Shown here piece by piece: positions 1 to 5,604 of a DNA stretch of 6,367 nucleotides. A program made the position numbers and the translations under genes. Source of the DNA: Pseudomonadota bacterium (GTDB lineage: Bacteria; Pseudomonadota; Gammaproteobacteria; Steroidobacterales; Steroidobacteraceae); assembly GCA_021826035.1 (NCBI GenBank), contig JAKBBE010000148.1, forward strand, positions 1 to 6,367, in the 5' to 3' direction. The notes beneath the pieces are model-generated. The model made no database searches. It was not told where the DNA came from and was given only the letters and a program-made list of their open reading frames with translations. How positions within the stretch are numbered: position 1 is the first letter of the stretch; the number at the start of each line of letters is the position of its first letter.

Positions 1-504
1 GCGCACCTGGTCGTACTCCGGCGCATAGCGGCGCAGCAGCGCCTCGTAGTCGGCCTGCAGCGGCGCCGGGTCGTCGGTGCGCTCGTTCCACAACAGCGCC
101 ACCTGCCCGCCCTCGACCAGAATGCGCCGCGCCTCGTGGCGCGTCTTCTGCGGATCGAACCAGTGGAAAGCCTGCCCGGCGGTGAACCACTCGACGCTCT
201 GTGCGGCGAGTGTGGTCGCCTCGGCGGTACCCGCCACGCTGGTGAACCCCGCCCGGCCGCCGAGCCATTGCTCGGCCGCCTCGCGCATGTCGCGATTCGG
301 CTCGACCGCCCAGACCCGCAGTCCCGCCTCGAGCAGCTGCGCGGTGAGGATCCCGGTGCCCGAACCGACATCCGCGACGCGACTCCCCGGCGCCAGTCCG
401 CGTGCGTCGCGCAAGAACTGCAACGCGTCCTGCGGATACTGCGGTCGGTACTTCACGTAATCGGCGACGCGGCTGGAAAAGCGCTGAGTGGAGTCGGCGG
501 TCAT
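1..504 (-). CDS. class I SAM-dependent methyltransferase, N-terminal 168 codons (C-terminus outside window)
   Basis: The frame is open from the ATG at 504-502 to the window edge, so the stop codon and C-terminus are not seen. The product should transfer a methyl group from SAM to an unknown substrate and release SAH. Its start (about residues 8-23) has the RFS-x-RV-x-DY-x-x-YRP-x-YP pattern typical of a small methyltransferase family related to Methyltransf_11/25. Motif I, VADVGSGTG, is at residues 43-51 and is the SAM-binding loop. An acidic residue at the end of strand 2 (AVEPN, E68) fits ribose binding. QAFHWFDP (about 111-118) and the RILVEGGQVALLWNE stretch (about 127-141) match the later strands of the fold. 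Family members are usually about 250-270 residues, so about 90 are probably missing. No SD precedes the ATG, and a TATAAT lies 6 bases upstream (see promoter). The class is clear; the substrate cannot be told. Confidence 0.9.
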   Translation of the reverse strand, partial: MTADSTQRFSSRVADYVKYRPQYPQDALQFLRDARGLAPGSRVADVGSGTGILTAQLLEAGLRVWAVEPNRDMREAAEQWLGGRAGFTSVAGTAEATTLAAQSVEWFTAGQAFHWFDPQKTRHEARRILVEGGQVALLWNERTDDPAPLQADYEALLRRYAPEYDQVR

Positions 505-510
505 GGCGCA

Positions 511-516
511 ATTATA
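511..516 (-). promoter_or_regulatory. -10 box of the methyltransferase promoter; predicted leaderless transcript
   Basis: The minus strand reads a perfect TATAAT at 516-511. The usual 6-7 base distance to the start site puts +1 at the A of the ATG (504) or a base either side, so the mRNA should have essentially no 5' leader. That agrees with the absence of an SD. No good -35 is present at 16-18 bases spacing; that stretch is GC-rich and lies inside an inverted repeat at 520-543. Confidence 0.55.
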
Positions 517-519
517 CGG

Positions 520-586
520 TCGCCCCCTGCCGGCGGGGTGCGATTCCGAGGCGCGGCGCCTCGAGCGGTGGCCGGAGGAATCCTCC
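520..586. repeat. cluster of three short inverted repeats upstream of the methyltransferase promoter
   Basis: Three hairpin-capable palindromes follow one another. At 520-543 TCGCCCCC pairs with GGGG-T-GCGA, leaving one bulged T. At 547-563 CGAGGCGC pairs with GCGCCTCG around a single G. At 574-586 GGAGGA pairs with TCCTCC around a single A. The first covers the place where the -35 should be. They could be operator-like sites or RNA hairpins; nothing in the sequence decides between these. Confidence 0.4.
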
Positions 587-590
587 ACGT

Positions 591-832
591 GGTTCACACT
601 CGGTTCAGGGCAAACATGCGAGACTCCCATCCGCACCGGTGCTGAGCGTGGCTCCCGGACGGCGCAAGATTCCCCCCGTGCGCCACCCTTTATTGAGCCT
701 CGTCCCGGATTCGAGTCACCTCGCCCGGTGCGCCTTCCCTCCCCCGAATACCCGCCGTCACGCACGTGTGTCCCGCCGTGCAGGTCGGCGGCACCGGCGT
801 CGCCGGATCCCCTCCACGAGCCTGTTGTCCCC
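591..832. repeat. array unit 1, most diverged copy (242 bp)
   Basis: It starts GGTTCACACTCGGTTCAG instead of GATTCACGCTGAGTTCAG. Only the structural core is well kept: CGCACCGG at 632-639 pairs with CCGGTGCG at 725-732, CCGGACG at 655-661 can pair with CGTCCCGG at 701-708 (one bulge), and GGCGCA at 661-666 pairs with TGCGCC at 679-684 around a loop holding CCCCCC. The stems survive although the surrounding sequence has drifted. Confidence 0.65.
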
Positions 833-1070
833 GATTCACGCTGAGTTCAGCGCACTGCTGCGACACTGATCGTGCACCGGAGCCGCATGCGGCTCCCGGA
901 CGGCGCAACGCTCCCCCTCGTGCGCCACTGTGTTTGGACTCGTCCTGGATTTGGGTCGCGGGCTCCGGTGCTTTCTCCCCGCCCACCGTACAACCACCGA
1001 GCGGTCGTGGCCGCGACTCGGCACTCGCAACACCGCCGAGGAGCCCGTCCATGAGCACATTGCTTCGACT
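833..1070. repeat. array unit 2 (238 bp)
   Basis: The closing stem is 9 bp: GCACCGGAG at 874-882 with CTCCGGTGC at 963-971. The middle stem is GGACG 898-902 with CGTCC 941-945. The apical stem is GCGCA 903-907 with TGCGC 921-925, around a loop holding CTCCCCCTC. An alternative hairpin, a perfect 18-base palindrome at 879-896 (GGAGCCGCA and its mirror), competes with the end of the closing stem. Confidence 0.8.
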
Positions 1071-1308
1071 GATTCACGCTCAGTTCAGCGCACTGATGAG
1101 ACACTGACTGTGCACCGGAGTCGCGTGCGGCTCCCGGACGGCGCAACTCCCCCCTCCTGCGCCACAGTGTTTGGACTCGTCCTGGATTTGAGTCGCTGAC
1201 TCCGGTGCTTTTTCCCCGCCCACCGTACAACGACCGCGCGGTCACGACCGCCACTCGGCGCCCCCGACACTGCGGCGAGCCCGTCCAGGGGTGCACACCG
1301 CTTCGGCA
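1071..1308. repeat. array unit 3 (238 bp)
   Basis: Its start lies exactly 238 bases after unit 2. The closing stem is GCACCGGAG 1112-1120 with CTCCGGTGC 1200-1208, followed by TTTTT. The apical hairpin GGCGCA/TGCGCC holds a loop with CTCCCCCCTCC. The local palindrome at 1117-1134 has one T-G pair where unit 2 has C-G. GAGTC/GACTC at 1190-1202 makes another small hairpin. Confidence 0.8.
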
Positions 1309-1463
1309 GATTCACGCTGAGTTCAGCGCACCGGTGCGACACTGACTGTGCACCGGAACCGAGTGCGGTTCCCAGGACGGCGCAAATTCCCCCCGTGCGC
1401 CACAATTTTCAGACTCGTCCTGGATTTGGGTCGCCCCGACCGGTGCATTCTCTCCCCCCAAAT
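1309..1463. repeat. array unit 4, partial (~155 bp), truncated at the terminator hairpin
   Basis: It keeps the structural core and lacks the last ~80 bases of the unit. The closing stem is TGCACCGG 1349-1356 with CCGGTGCA 1440-1447. The middle stem is here a perfect 8 bp, CCAGGACG 1372-1379 with CGTCCTGG 1416-1423. The local hairpin at 1355-1372 is GGAACC/GGTTCC, where unit 2 has GGAGCC/GGCTCC: one pair changed on both sides. The unit ends in a C-rich tract just before the hairpin at 1465. Confidence 0.75.
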
Positions 1464-1464
1464 G

Positions 1465-1500
1465 CAGACGGGGTTCGCCACTGGCGAACCCCGTCTGTTT
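1465..1500. terminator. 15-bp perfect hairpin between the repeat array and the lipoprotein gene, probably a two-way terminator
   Basis: CAGACGGGGTTCGCC at 1465-1479 pairs perfectly with its mirror at 1483-1497 over a 3-base loop. Read on the plus strand it is followed by TTTCTC, read on the minus strand by CATTTGG, so neither U-tract is strong. The minus reading would end the lipoprotein mRNA about 38 bases after its stop. The plus reading would end any transcript leaving the array and protect the lipoprotein gene from antisense transcription. Confidence 0.65.
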
Positions 1501-1535
1501 CTCACTGCATCGGCAGCCCGCACGCGGGCCGCAGA

Positions 1536-2240
1536 TTATTCGCCGACGGCCTGCGGTGCGAAGTTCACCGTGGTCGTCCAGGTCGGCACCTGGGTCGAGT
1601 CCGTAGTAATCGCGAGCTTCACAGTGGCCTTACGCTCACGCGAGGCCAGCACGATACCGGTCTGCGTGTCGCAGGACGCCGCAATCGGGAAGGTGCTGAC
1701 GATGTGCACCGCCTTGGCGGCGAGCACATCGGCACGGCTGGTGCTGGCCGGCTCGATCTTAGCGCCGGTGATGTTCGTGTTCTGCGCCGTCGCGAACTCG
1801 TAGTTCACCGCCCCCTCCCACAGGCCGCGCTTCGGCGCGCCCGAGGTGCTGATGACCGCATCCTTCGTGAGCGGCGGTTGGCTCAGCTGGACCTCAATCG
1901 GCTGCGCCGGGAACAGCTTCTGACGAGTGGCCATGCCCTGCAGGCGCCACACCGCCAGATACTGCACCGGGAAGCTGCTCTTGCAACGCACCGGGTACAT
2001 GGTGCGGAAGTGGGTCCCCGTGCCGTCCGAGTGCAGCGGCACCTTGCCGCCACCACCGACCTGGAACAGATAAATCGGTTGGCTGACCAGACCGCCGGAC
2101 TTCACCGTCGCCGAGATCGGATACATGCCGATGTCCGGGTTGGCCTGAATCTGCGTCGGCGTCTGGTTTTGCACCTTGACGCCGCAGCCCGCCAACGCCA
2201 GCGCTGCCACACCGATTGAAAAACGAGCTACCTGACGCAT
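1536..2240 (-). CDS. hypothetical lipoprotein, 234 aa
   Basis: I do not recognise a family. The first 19 residues form a lipoprotein signal peptide: a short basic start (MRQVAR), a hydrophobic core, and the lipobox L-A-G-C with the lipidated cysteine at residue 19. Gly follows the cysteine, not Asp, so outer-membrane sorting is expected under the usual rule. The mature part is rich in Thr, Gln and Val and looks like a secreted beta-rich protein, with a GGGG turn near 62-65. It has two further cysteines (C86 and C190), which could form a disulfide. The start at 2240 was chosen because it puts the signal peptide first and has a strong SD (GGAGGGAGG) 2 to 10 bases before the ATG. The same frame opens 48 codons earlier, but that extension crosses the promoter region and the upstream terminator. 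It stands alone between terminators. Function unknown. Confidence 0.85.
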   Translation of the reverse strand: MRQVARFSIGVAALALAGCGVKVQNQTPTQIQANPDIGMYPISATVKSGGLVSQPIYLFQVGGGGKVPLHSDGTGTHFRTMYPVRCKSSFPVQYLAVWRLQGMATRQKLFPAQPIEVQLSQPPLTKDAVISTSGAPKRGLWEGAVNYEFATAQNTNITGAKIEPASTSRADVLAAKAVHIVSTFPIAASCDTQTGIVLASRERKATVKLAITTDSTQVPTWTTTVNFAPQAVGE

Positions 2241-2262
2241 GCCGCCTCCCTCCGAGACGCGA

Positions 2263-2291
2263 TTTTGAAAACGAAAAAGCTTCGATGCCAA
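2263..2291 (-). promoter_or_regulatory. possible sigma70 promoter of the lipoprotein gene
   Basis: TTGGCA (2291-2286) is followed after 17 bases by TCAAAA (2268-2263), a weak -10; an 18-base spacing gives CAAAAT. The stretch is AT-rich compared with the surroundings. The start would fall near 2255, leaving a leader of about 15 bases that holds the SD. A promoter must lie here, because the gene is cut off upstream by a terminator; the exact boxes are uncertain. Confidence 0.35.
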
Positions 2292-2301
2292 TTTGGGAGT
2301 T

Positions 2302-2325
2302 TGACAACTAATTGTGACACTGACA
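2302..2325. promoter_or_regulatory. three TGACA direct repeats upstream of the lipoprotein promoter
   Basis: TGACA occurs at 2302-2306, 2315-2319 and 2321-2325 on the plus strand (TGTCA on the gene's strand), just upstream of the proposed -35. That is a usual place for an activator. The spacing (13 and 6 bases) does not match the 11-base period of a Pho box. The regulator is unknown and this could be chance. Confidence 0.25.
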
Positions 2326-2357
2326 AGAGTCCCGAGCGAGAACGGAGCCACAGCCGC

Positions 2358-2399
2358 AAAATAAAAGGCCGGGTCCTGCGCCAAACGCAGGACCCGGCC
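2358..2399 (-). terminator. intrinsic terminator of the small HTH gene
   Basis: A 14-bp perfect GC-rich stem (2367-2380 with 2386-2399, 5-base loop) is followed on the minus strand by TTTTATTTT (2366-2358). This is a textbook Rho-independent terminator about 20 bases after the stop of the gene at 2420-2623. It separates that gene from the lipoprotein unit. Confidence 0.92.
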
Positions 2400-2419
2400 C
2401 TGGTACGACAGAGCGACGC

Positions 2420-2623
2420 TTATTTCTTCTTGCGTGCGCCGGCCCGCTTGGCCGCCCGGAAGGAAATTCCAGCGCGCATGGCCTTCTGCTGCACCGCGGC
2501 CGGAGTACGGCCGAGCTTCTTCGCCACTTCGGTCGTCGGAGTGCCCGCCTTCGCGAGCGCCTTCAAAGTCTTCAGTTCACTGGCGCTCCAGGACGCGCCA
2601 TCGTTCGGGGGACGTTTCGCCAT
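2420..2623 (-). CDS. small basic SANT/GcrA-like helix-turn-helix protein, 67 aa
   Basis: The protein is 67 residues and probably a single DNA-binding domain. A Trp at residue 12 opens helix 1 (WSASELKTLKALAKAG). TTEVAKKLGRTPAAVQQKAMRAGI (about 30-53) then gives the helix-turn-helix of Myb/SANT-like and GcrA-type domains, which often read LGRT-x-x-AV. A Lys/Arg-rich tail (about 56-67, ending RKKK) should add non-specific DNA contact. No effector or dimerisation domain is present. The start at 2623 has a GGAG SD 7 bases upstream. A start 16 codons earlier is in frame, but it has no SD and lies close to the predicted transcription start. The gene has its own strong promoter and terminator. The domain type is inferred from the pattern; no regulon can be named. 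Confidence 0.85.
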   Translation of the reverse strand: MAKRPPNDGASWSASELKTLKALAKAGTPTTEVAKKLGRTPAAVQQKAMRAGISFRAAKRAGARKKK

Positions 2624-2666
2624 TATAGACTCCCAAATACACCCAACTACAGGGTTTCGGGGCCGG

Positions 2667-2695
2667 ATCATACACGTATTTTAACGCCCGTCCAA
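2667..2695 (-). promoter_or_regulatory. sigma70 promoter of the small HTH gene
   Basis: TTGGAC (2695-2690) and TATGAT (2672-2667) are separated by exactly 17 bases, with an AT-rich spacer. The predicted start is near 2660, giving a leader of about 37 bases before the ATG at 2623. Each hexamer is one base off consensus, so it should be a strong promoter. Confidence 0.8.
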
Positions 2696-2778
2696 CTTCT
2701 TTCAGCCAACGTGTTGTAGGAACTGTGTGGTGTGTTCCGCGAAAGTGACAGGTCAGAATGACTGTTCACGCAGGAGTT

Positions 2779-2812
2779 GTCGGCCGCCTCCGATGCAACG
2801 GAGGCGGCCGAC
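2779..2812 (-). terminator. 14-bp hairpin after ahcY, probable terminator
   Basis: GTCGGCCGCCTCCG (2779-2792) pairs perfectly with 2799-2812 over a 6-base loop, starting 7 bases after the ahcY stop. On the minus strand it is followed only by AACTCC, so the U-tract is poor. It may stop transcription weakly or mainly protect the mRNA 3' end. Confidence 0.6.
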
Positions 2813-2819
2813 GCCGCTA

Positions 2820-4241
2820 TCAGTAGCGGTAATGGTCAGACTTGTAGGGGCCGGCCCGATCAACGCTGATGTAACGCGCCTGCTCATCGCTGAGCTCGGT
2901 CAGCTCGGCGTTGAACTTGCTCAGCTGCAGCCGCGCGACCTTCTCATCGAGTCGCTTCGGCAGCACGTACACGCCCACCGGGTATTTCTCCGGATTGCAG
3001 TACAGCTCGATCTGTGCCAGCGTCTGATTCGCGAAACTCGCGCTCATCACGTAGCTCGGGTGACCGGTGGCACAGCCGAGGTTCACCAAGCGACCCTCGG
3101 CGAGCAGGATGACGCGGCGCCCGTTCGGGAAAATGACGTGATCGACCTGGGGCTTGATGTTCTCCCAGGTGTAGCGACGCAGGCTCGCCACATCGATCTC
3201 GTTGTCGAAGTGCCCGATGTTGCACACGATCGCGTTGTGCTTCATGCGCACCATGTGATCGTGCTTGATCACATGCAGATTGCCGGTGGCAGTGATGAAC
3301 ATGTCGGCCTTGTCGGCCGCATACTCCATGGTCACCACCCGGAAACCCTCCATCGCTGCCTGCAGTGCGCAGATCGGGTCGATTTCCGTCACCCACACTT
3401 GGGCGGCAAGTGCCCGCAGCGCCTGGGCGCATCCCTTGCCCACGTCGCCGTAGCCGCACACCACGGCGATCTTGCCCGCCACCATCACGTCGGTGGCGCG
3501 CTTGATGCCATCCACCAGCGATTCACGGCAGCCGTACAGGTTGTCGAACTTGCTCTTGGTCACCGAGTCATTGACGTTGATGGCCGGGAACGCGAGCCGC
3601 CCCTCTTTGGCCATCTGGTAGAGCCGGTGCACCCCGGTGGTGGTCTCCTCGGTCACGCCGCGGATGTGTCCGATGCGCGCGGAGTACCACTTGGGATGCT
3701 GGGCGAGCTTGGCGCGGATCGCCGCGAACAGCGCCGTCTCCTCCTCGCTGCTCGGATGGGCGATCACGGCCGGATCCGCCTCGGCGCGTACGCCAAGATG
3801 CATCAGCAGCGTCGCATCCCCACCGTCGTCGAGGATCATGTTGGTGTAGTGACCGTCCTGCCACTCGAAAATGCGGTGCGTGTAGTCCCAGTAATCCTCC
3901 AGCGTCTCGCCCTTGAAGGCGAACACCGGAGTGCCGCGCACGGCGATGGCCGCAGCCGCGTGATCTTGCGTCGAGTAGATGTTGCAGGAGGCCCAGCGCA
4001 CCTGCGCACCGAGCGCCTGCAGCGTCTCGATCAGCACTGCGGTCTGGATCGTCATGTGCAACGAGCCGCTGATGCGCGCTCCGGCGAGCGGCTGGGCGGC
4101 GGCATATTCCTCACGGATCGCCATCAGACCCGGCATTTCCGTCTCGGCGATCAGGATTTCCTTGCGGCCCCAGTCCGCCAGTGACAGGTCAGCGACTTTG
4201 TAATCCGCGGGCTGAGCGCCCGATTTGAGGTTGGCGTTCAT
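2820..4241 (-). CDS. ahcY: S-adenosylhomocysteine hydrolase (adenosylhomocysteinase), 473 aa
   Basis: A cytoplasmic NAD-dependent enzyme that reversibly splits SAH into homocysteine and adenosine, removing the product inhibitor of methyltransferases. The N-terminus has the family pattern [17 protein letters not shown] and EMPGLM (about 13-40). [14 protein letters not shown] (61-74) and [14 protein letters not shown] (85-98) line the substrate site. [11 protein letters not shown] (224-234) carries the catalytic Lys and Asp (K230, D234). GYGDVGKG (263-270) is the NAD-binding glycine loop. GHPSYVMS (393-400) and the C-terminal K-x-D-HYRY (K467, Y471) complete the cofactor site. The length and the roughly 40-residue insertion around 125-185 fit the long bacterial form. 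The start at 4241 has GGAG 8 bases upstream and gives the usual N-terminus; an upstream in-frame extension would run into the riboswitch. It lies downstream of metK and is controlled by the SAH riboswitch in its leader. Confidence 0.98.
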   Translation of the reverse strand: MNANLKSGAQPADYKVADLSLADWGRKEILIAETEMPGLMAIREEYAAAQPLAGARISGSLHMTIQTAVLIETLQALGAQVRWASCNIYSTQDHAAAAIAVRGTPVFAFKGETLEDYWDYTHRIFEWQDGHYTNMILDDGGDATLLMHLGVRAEADPAVIAHPSSEEETALFAAIRAKLAQHPKWYSARIGHIRGVTEETTTGVHRLYQMAKEGRLAFPAINVNDSVTKSKFDNLYGCRESLVDGIKRATDVMVAGKIAVVCGYGDVGKGCAQALRALAAQVWVTEIDPICALQAAMEGFRVVTMEYAADKADMFITATGNLHVIKHDHMVRMKHNAIVCNIGHFDNEIDVASLRRYTWENIKPQVDHVIFPNGRRVILLAEGRLVNLGCATGHPSYVMSASFANQTLAQIELYCNPEKYPVGVYVLPKRLDEKVARLQLSKFNAELTELSDEQARYISVDRAGPYKSDHYRY

Positions 4242-4248
4242 GTTAATT

Positions 4249-4269
4249 GCTCCAATGAGTTCATTGAGC
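4249..4269 (-). promoter_or_regulatory. SD-hiding hairpin (expression platform) of the ahcY riboswitch
   Basis: On the minus strand GCTCAATG (4269-4262) pairs with CATTGGAGC (4257-4249) around the loop AACT, leaving one bulged G. It buries GGAG, the ahcY SD at 4253-4250. The outer GCTC strand (4269-4266) is also part of the CGCTC needed for the aptamer pseudoknot, so the two structures exclude each other. Confidence 0.7.
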
Positions 4270-4359
4270 GCCGTGTGACACACAGTCGCGCTTCTCGAGC
4301 CTGGCAGGTGGCAGCCGAAGAACGGCCGCCGGCCCGTCGCAACGCTCCTCGAGTAGCGC
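4265..4359 (-). promoter_or_regulatory. SAH riboswitch aptamer in the ahcY leader
   Basis: The minus strand carries the SAH riboswitch (RF01057) core: CGAGGAGCG-T-TGCGAC (from about 4351) and, after a variable stem, CCAGGCTCG (from about 4304). P1 is CTCGAG 4353-4348 with CTCGAG 4299-4294. It is extended past an A-A mismatch by GCGCT 4359-4355 with AGCGC 4292-4288. The variable stem is GGCGGCCG (4330-4323) with CGGCTGCC (4317-4310), loop TTCTT. P4 is CTGTGT/ACACGG near 4287-4273. It is followed by CGCTCA, whose CGCTC (4270-4266) forms the pseudoknot with GAGCG (4347-4343). The class is known to bind SAH, to discriminate against SAM, and usually to turn ahcY on. The match rests on remembered family sequence, not on a covariance-model search. 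Confidence 0.93.
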
Positions 4360-4365
4360 CGTGCC

Positions 4366-4380
4366 GCCGCACTGTGCGGC
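4366..4380 (-). other. short hairpin between the metK hairpin and the riboswitch
   Basis: GCCGCA (4366-4371) pairs perfectly with TGCGGC (4375-4380) around a 3-base loop. It fills most of the gap between the large hairpin after metK and the 5' end of the riboswitch, so no room for a normal promoter remains there. It may isolate the aptamer from upstream pairing. Confidence 0.45.
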
Positions 4381-4386
4381 GACAAT

Positions 4387-4428
4387 TGAGTCCCGGCGGC
4401 GCCGTGGACACGGCGCCGCCGGGACTCA
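4387..4428 (-). terminator. 20-bp perfect inverted repeat directly after metK; terminator or processing hairpin
   Basis: The arms 4387-4406 and 4409-4428 are perfectly complementary (GAGTCCCGGCGGCGCCGTG and mirror), with almost no loop. The stem begins 3 bases after the metK stop codon. On the minus strand it is followed by AATTGTCG, not a U-run, so it is not a standard Rho-independent terminator. A partial terminator or an mRNA-stabilising stem that lowers ahcY output relative to metK is possible. Confidence 0.55.
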
Positions 4429-4431
4429 GAT

Positions 4432-5603
<1,172 letters not shown>

Positions 5604-5604
<1 letters not shown>

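Larger units (their letters stand above)
591..1463. repeat. tandem array of ~238-bp units (4 copies, last one partial), gene-free
   Basis: Units begin with GATTCACGCTGAGTTCAGCG or a variant at 591, 833, 1071 and 1309. The spacing is 242, 238 and 238 bases. The stretch is about 870 bases long and no reading frame in it looks real: 238 is not a multiple of three, and small indels shift the frames within the units. Each unit holds the same nested set of inverted repeats over about 100 bases (closing stem GCACCGG/CCGGTGC, middle stem GGACG/CGTCC, apical stem GCGCA/TGCGC around a C-rich loop), followed by a pyrimidine-rich tract and a less conserved spacer of about 100 bases. There are no terminal inverted repeats, target duplications or transposase, so it does not look like an IS or MITE. 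A family of structured RNAs or a repeated regulatory element fits best. I do not recognise it. Confidence 0.85.

Noticed and set aside
136..645. Plus-strand frames across the left end
   Set aside because: They are antisense to the methyltransferase, whose protein is clearly recognisable on the minus strand.
591..1463. CRISPR array
   Set aside because: The units are about 238 bases with similarity spread through most of the unit; there is no short repeat with unique spacers and no cas gene.
591..1463. IS element or MITE
   Set aside because: No terminal inverted repeats, no target duplication and no transposase are visible.
690..1523. Overlapping minus-strand frames in the array with recurring peptides such as KSRTSPNTVA and endings like CTVSVSSVR
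   Set aside because: The similarity only mirrors the DNA repeat. The period is not a multiple of three, indels shift frames inside the units, many differences would change the protein, and no SD or family match is present.
2302..2325. Pho box
   Set aside because: The TGTCA repeats are spaced 6 and 13 bases apart, not in the 11-base period of PhoB sites.
2241..2384. N-terminal extension of the lipoprotein by 48 codons
   Set aside because: It would run through the promoter region and the upstream terminator, and would bury the signal peptide inside the protein.
2727..4184. Long plus-strand open frame opposite ahcY (485 codons)
   Set aside because: It is a shadow of ahcY in high-GC DNA: no domain, and composition typical of an antisense frame.
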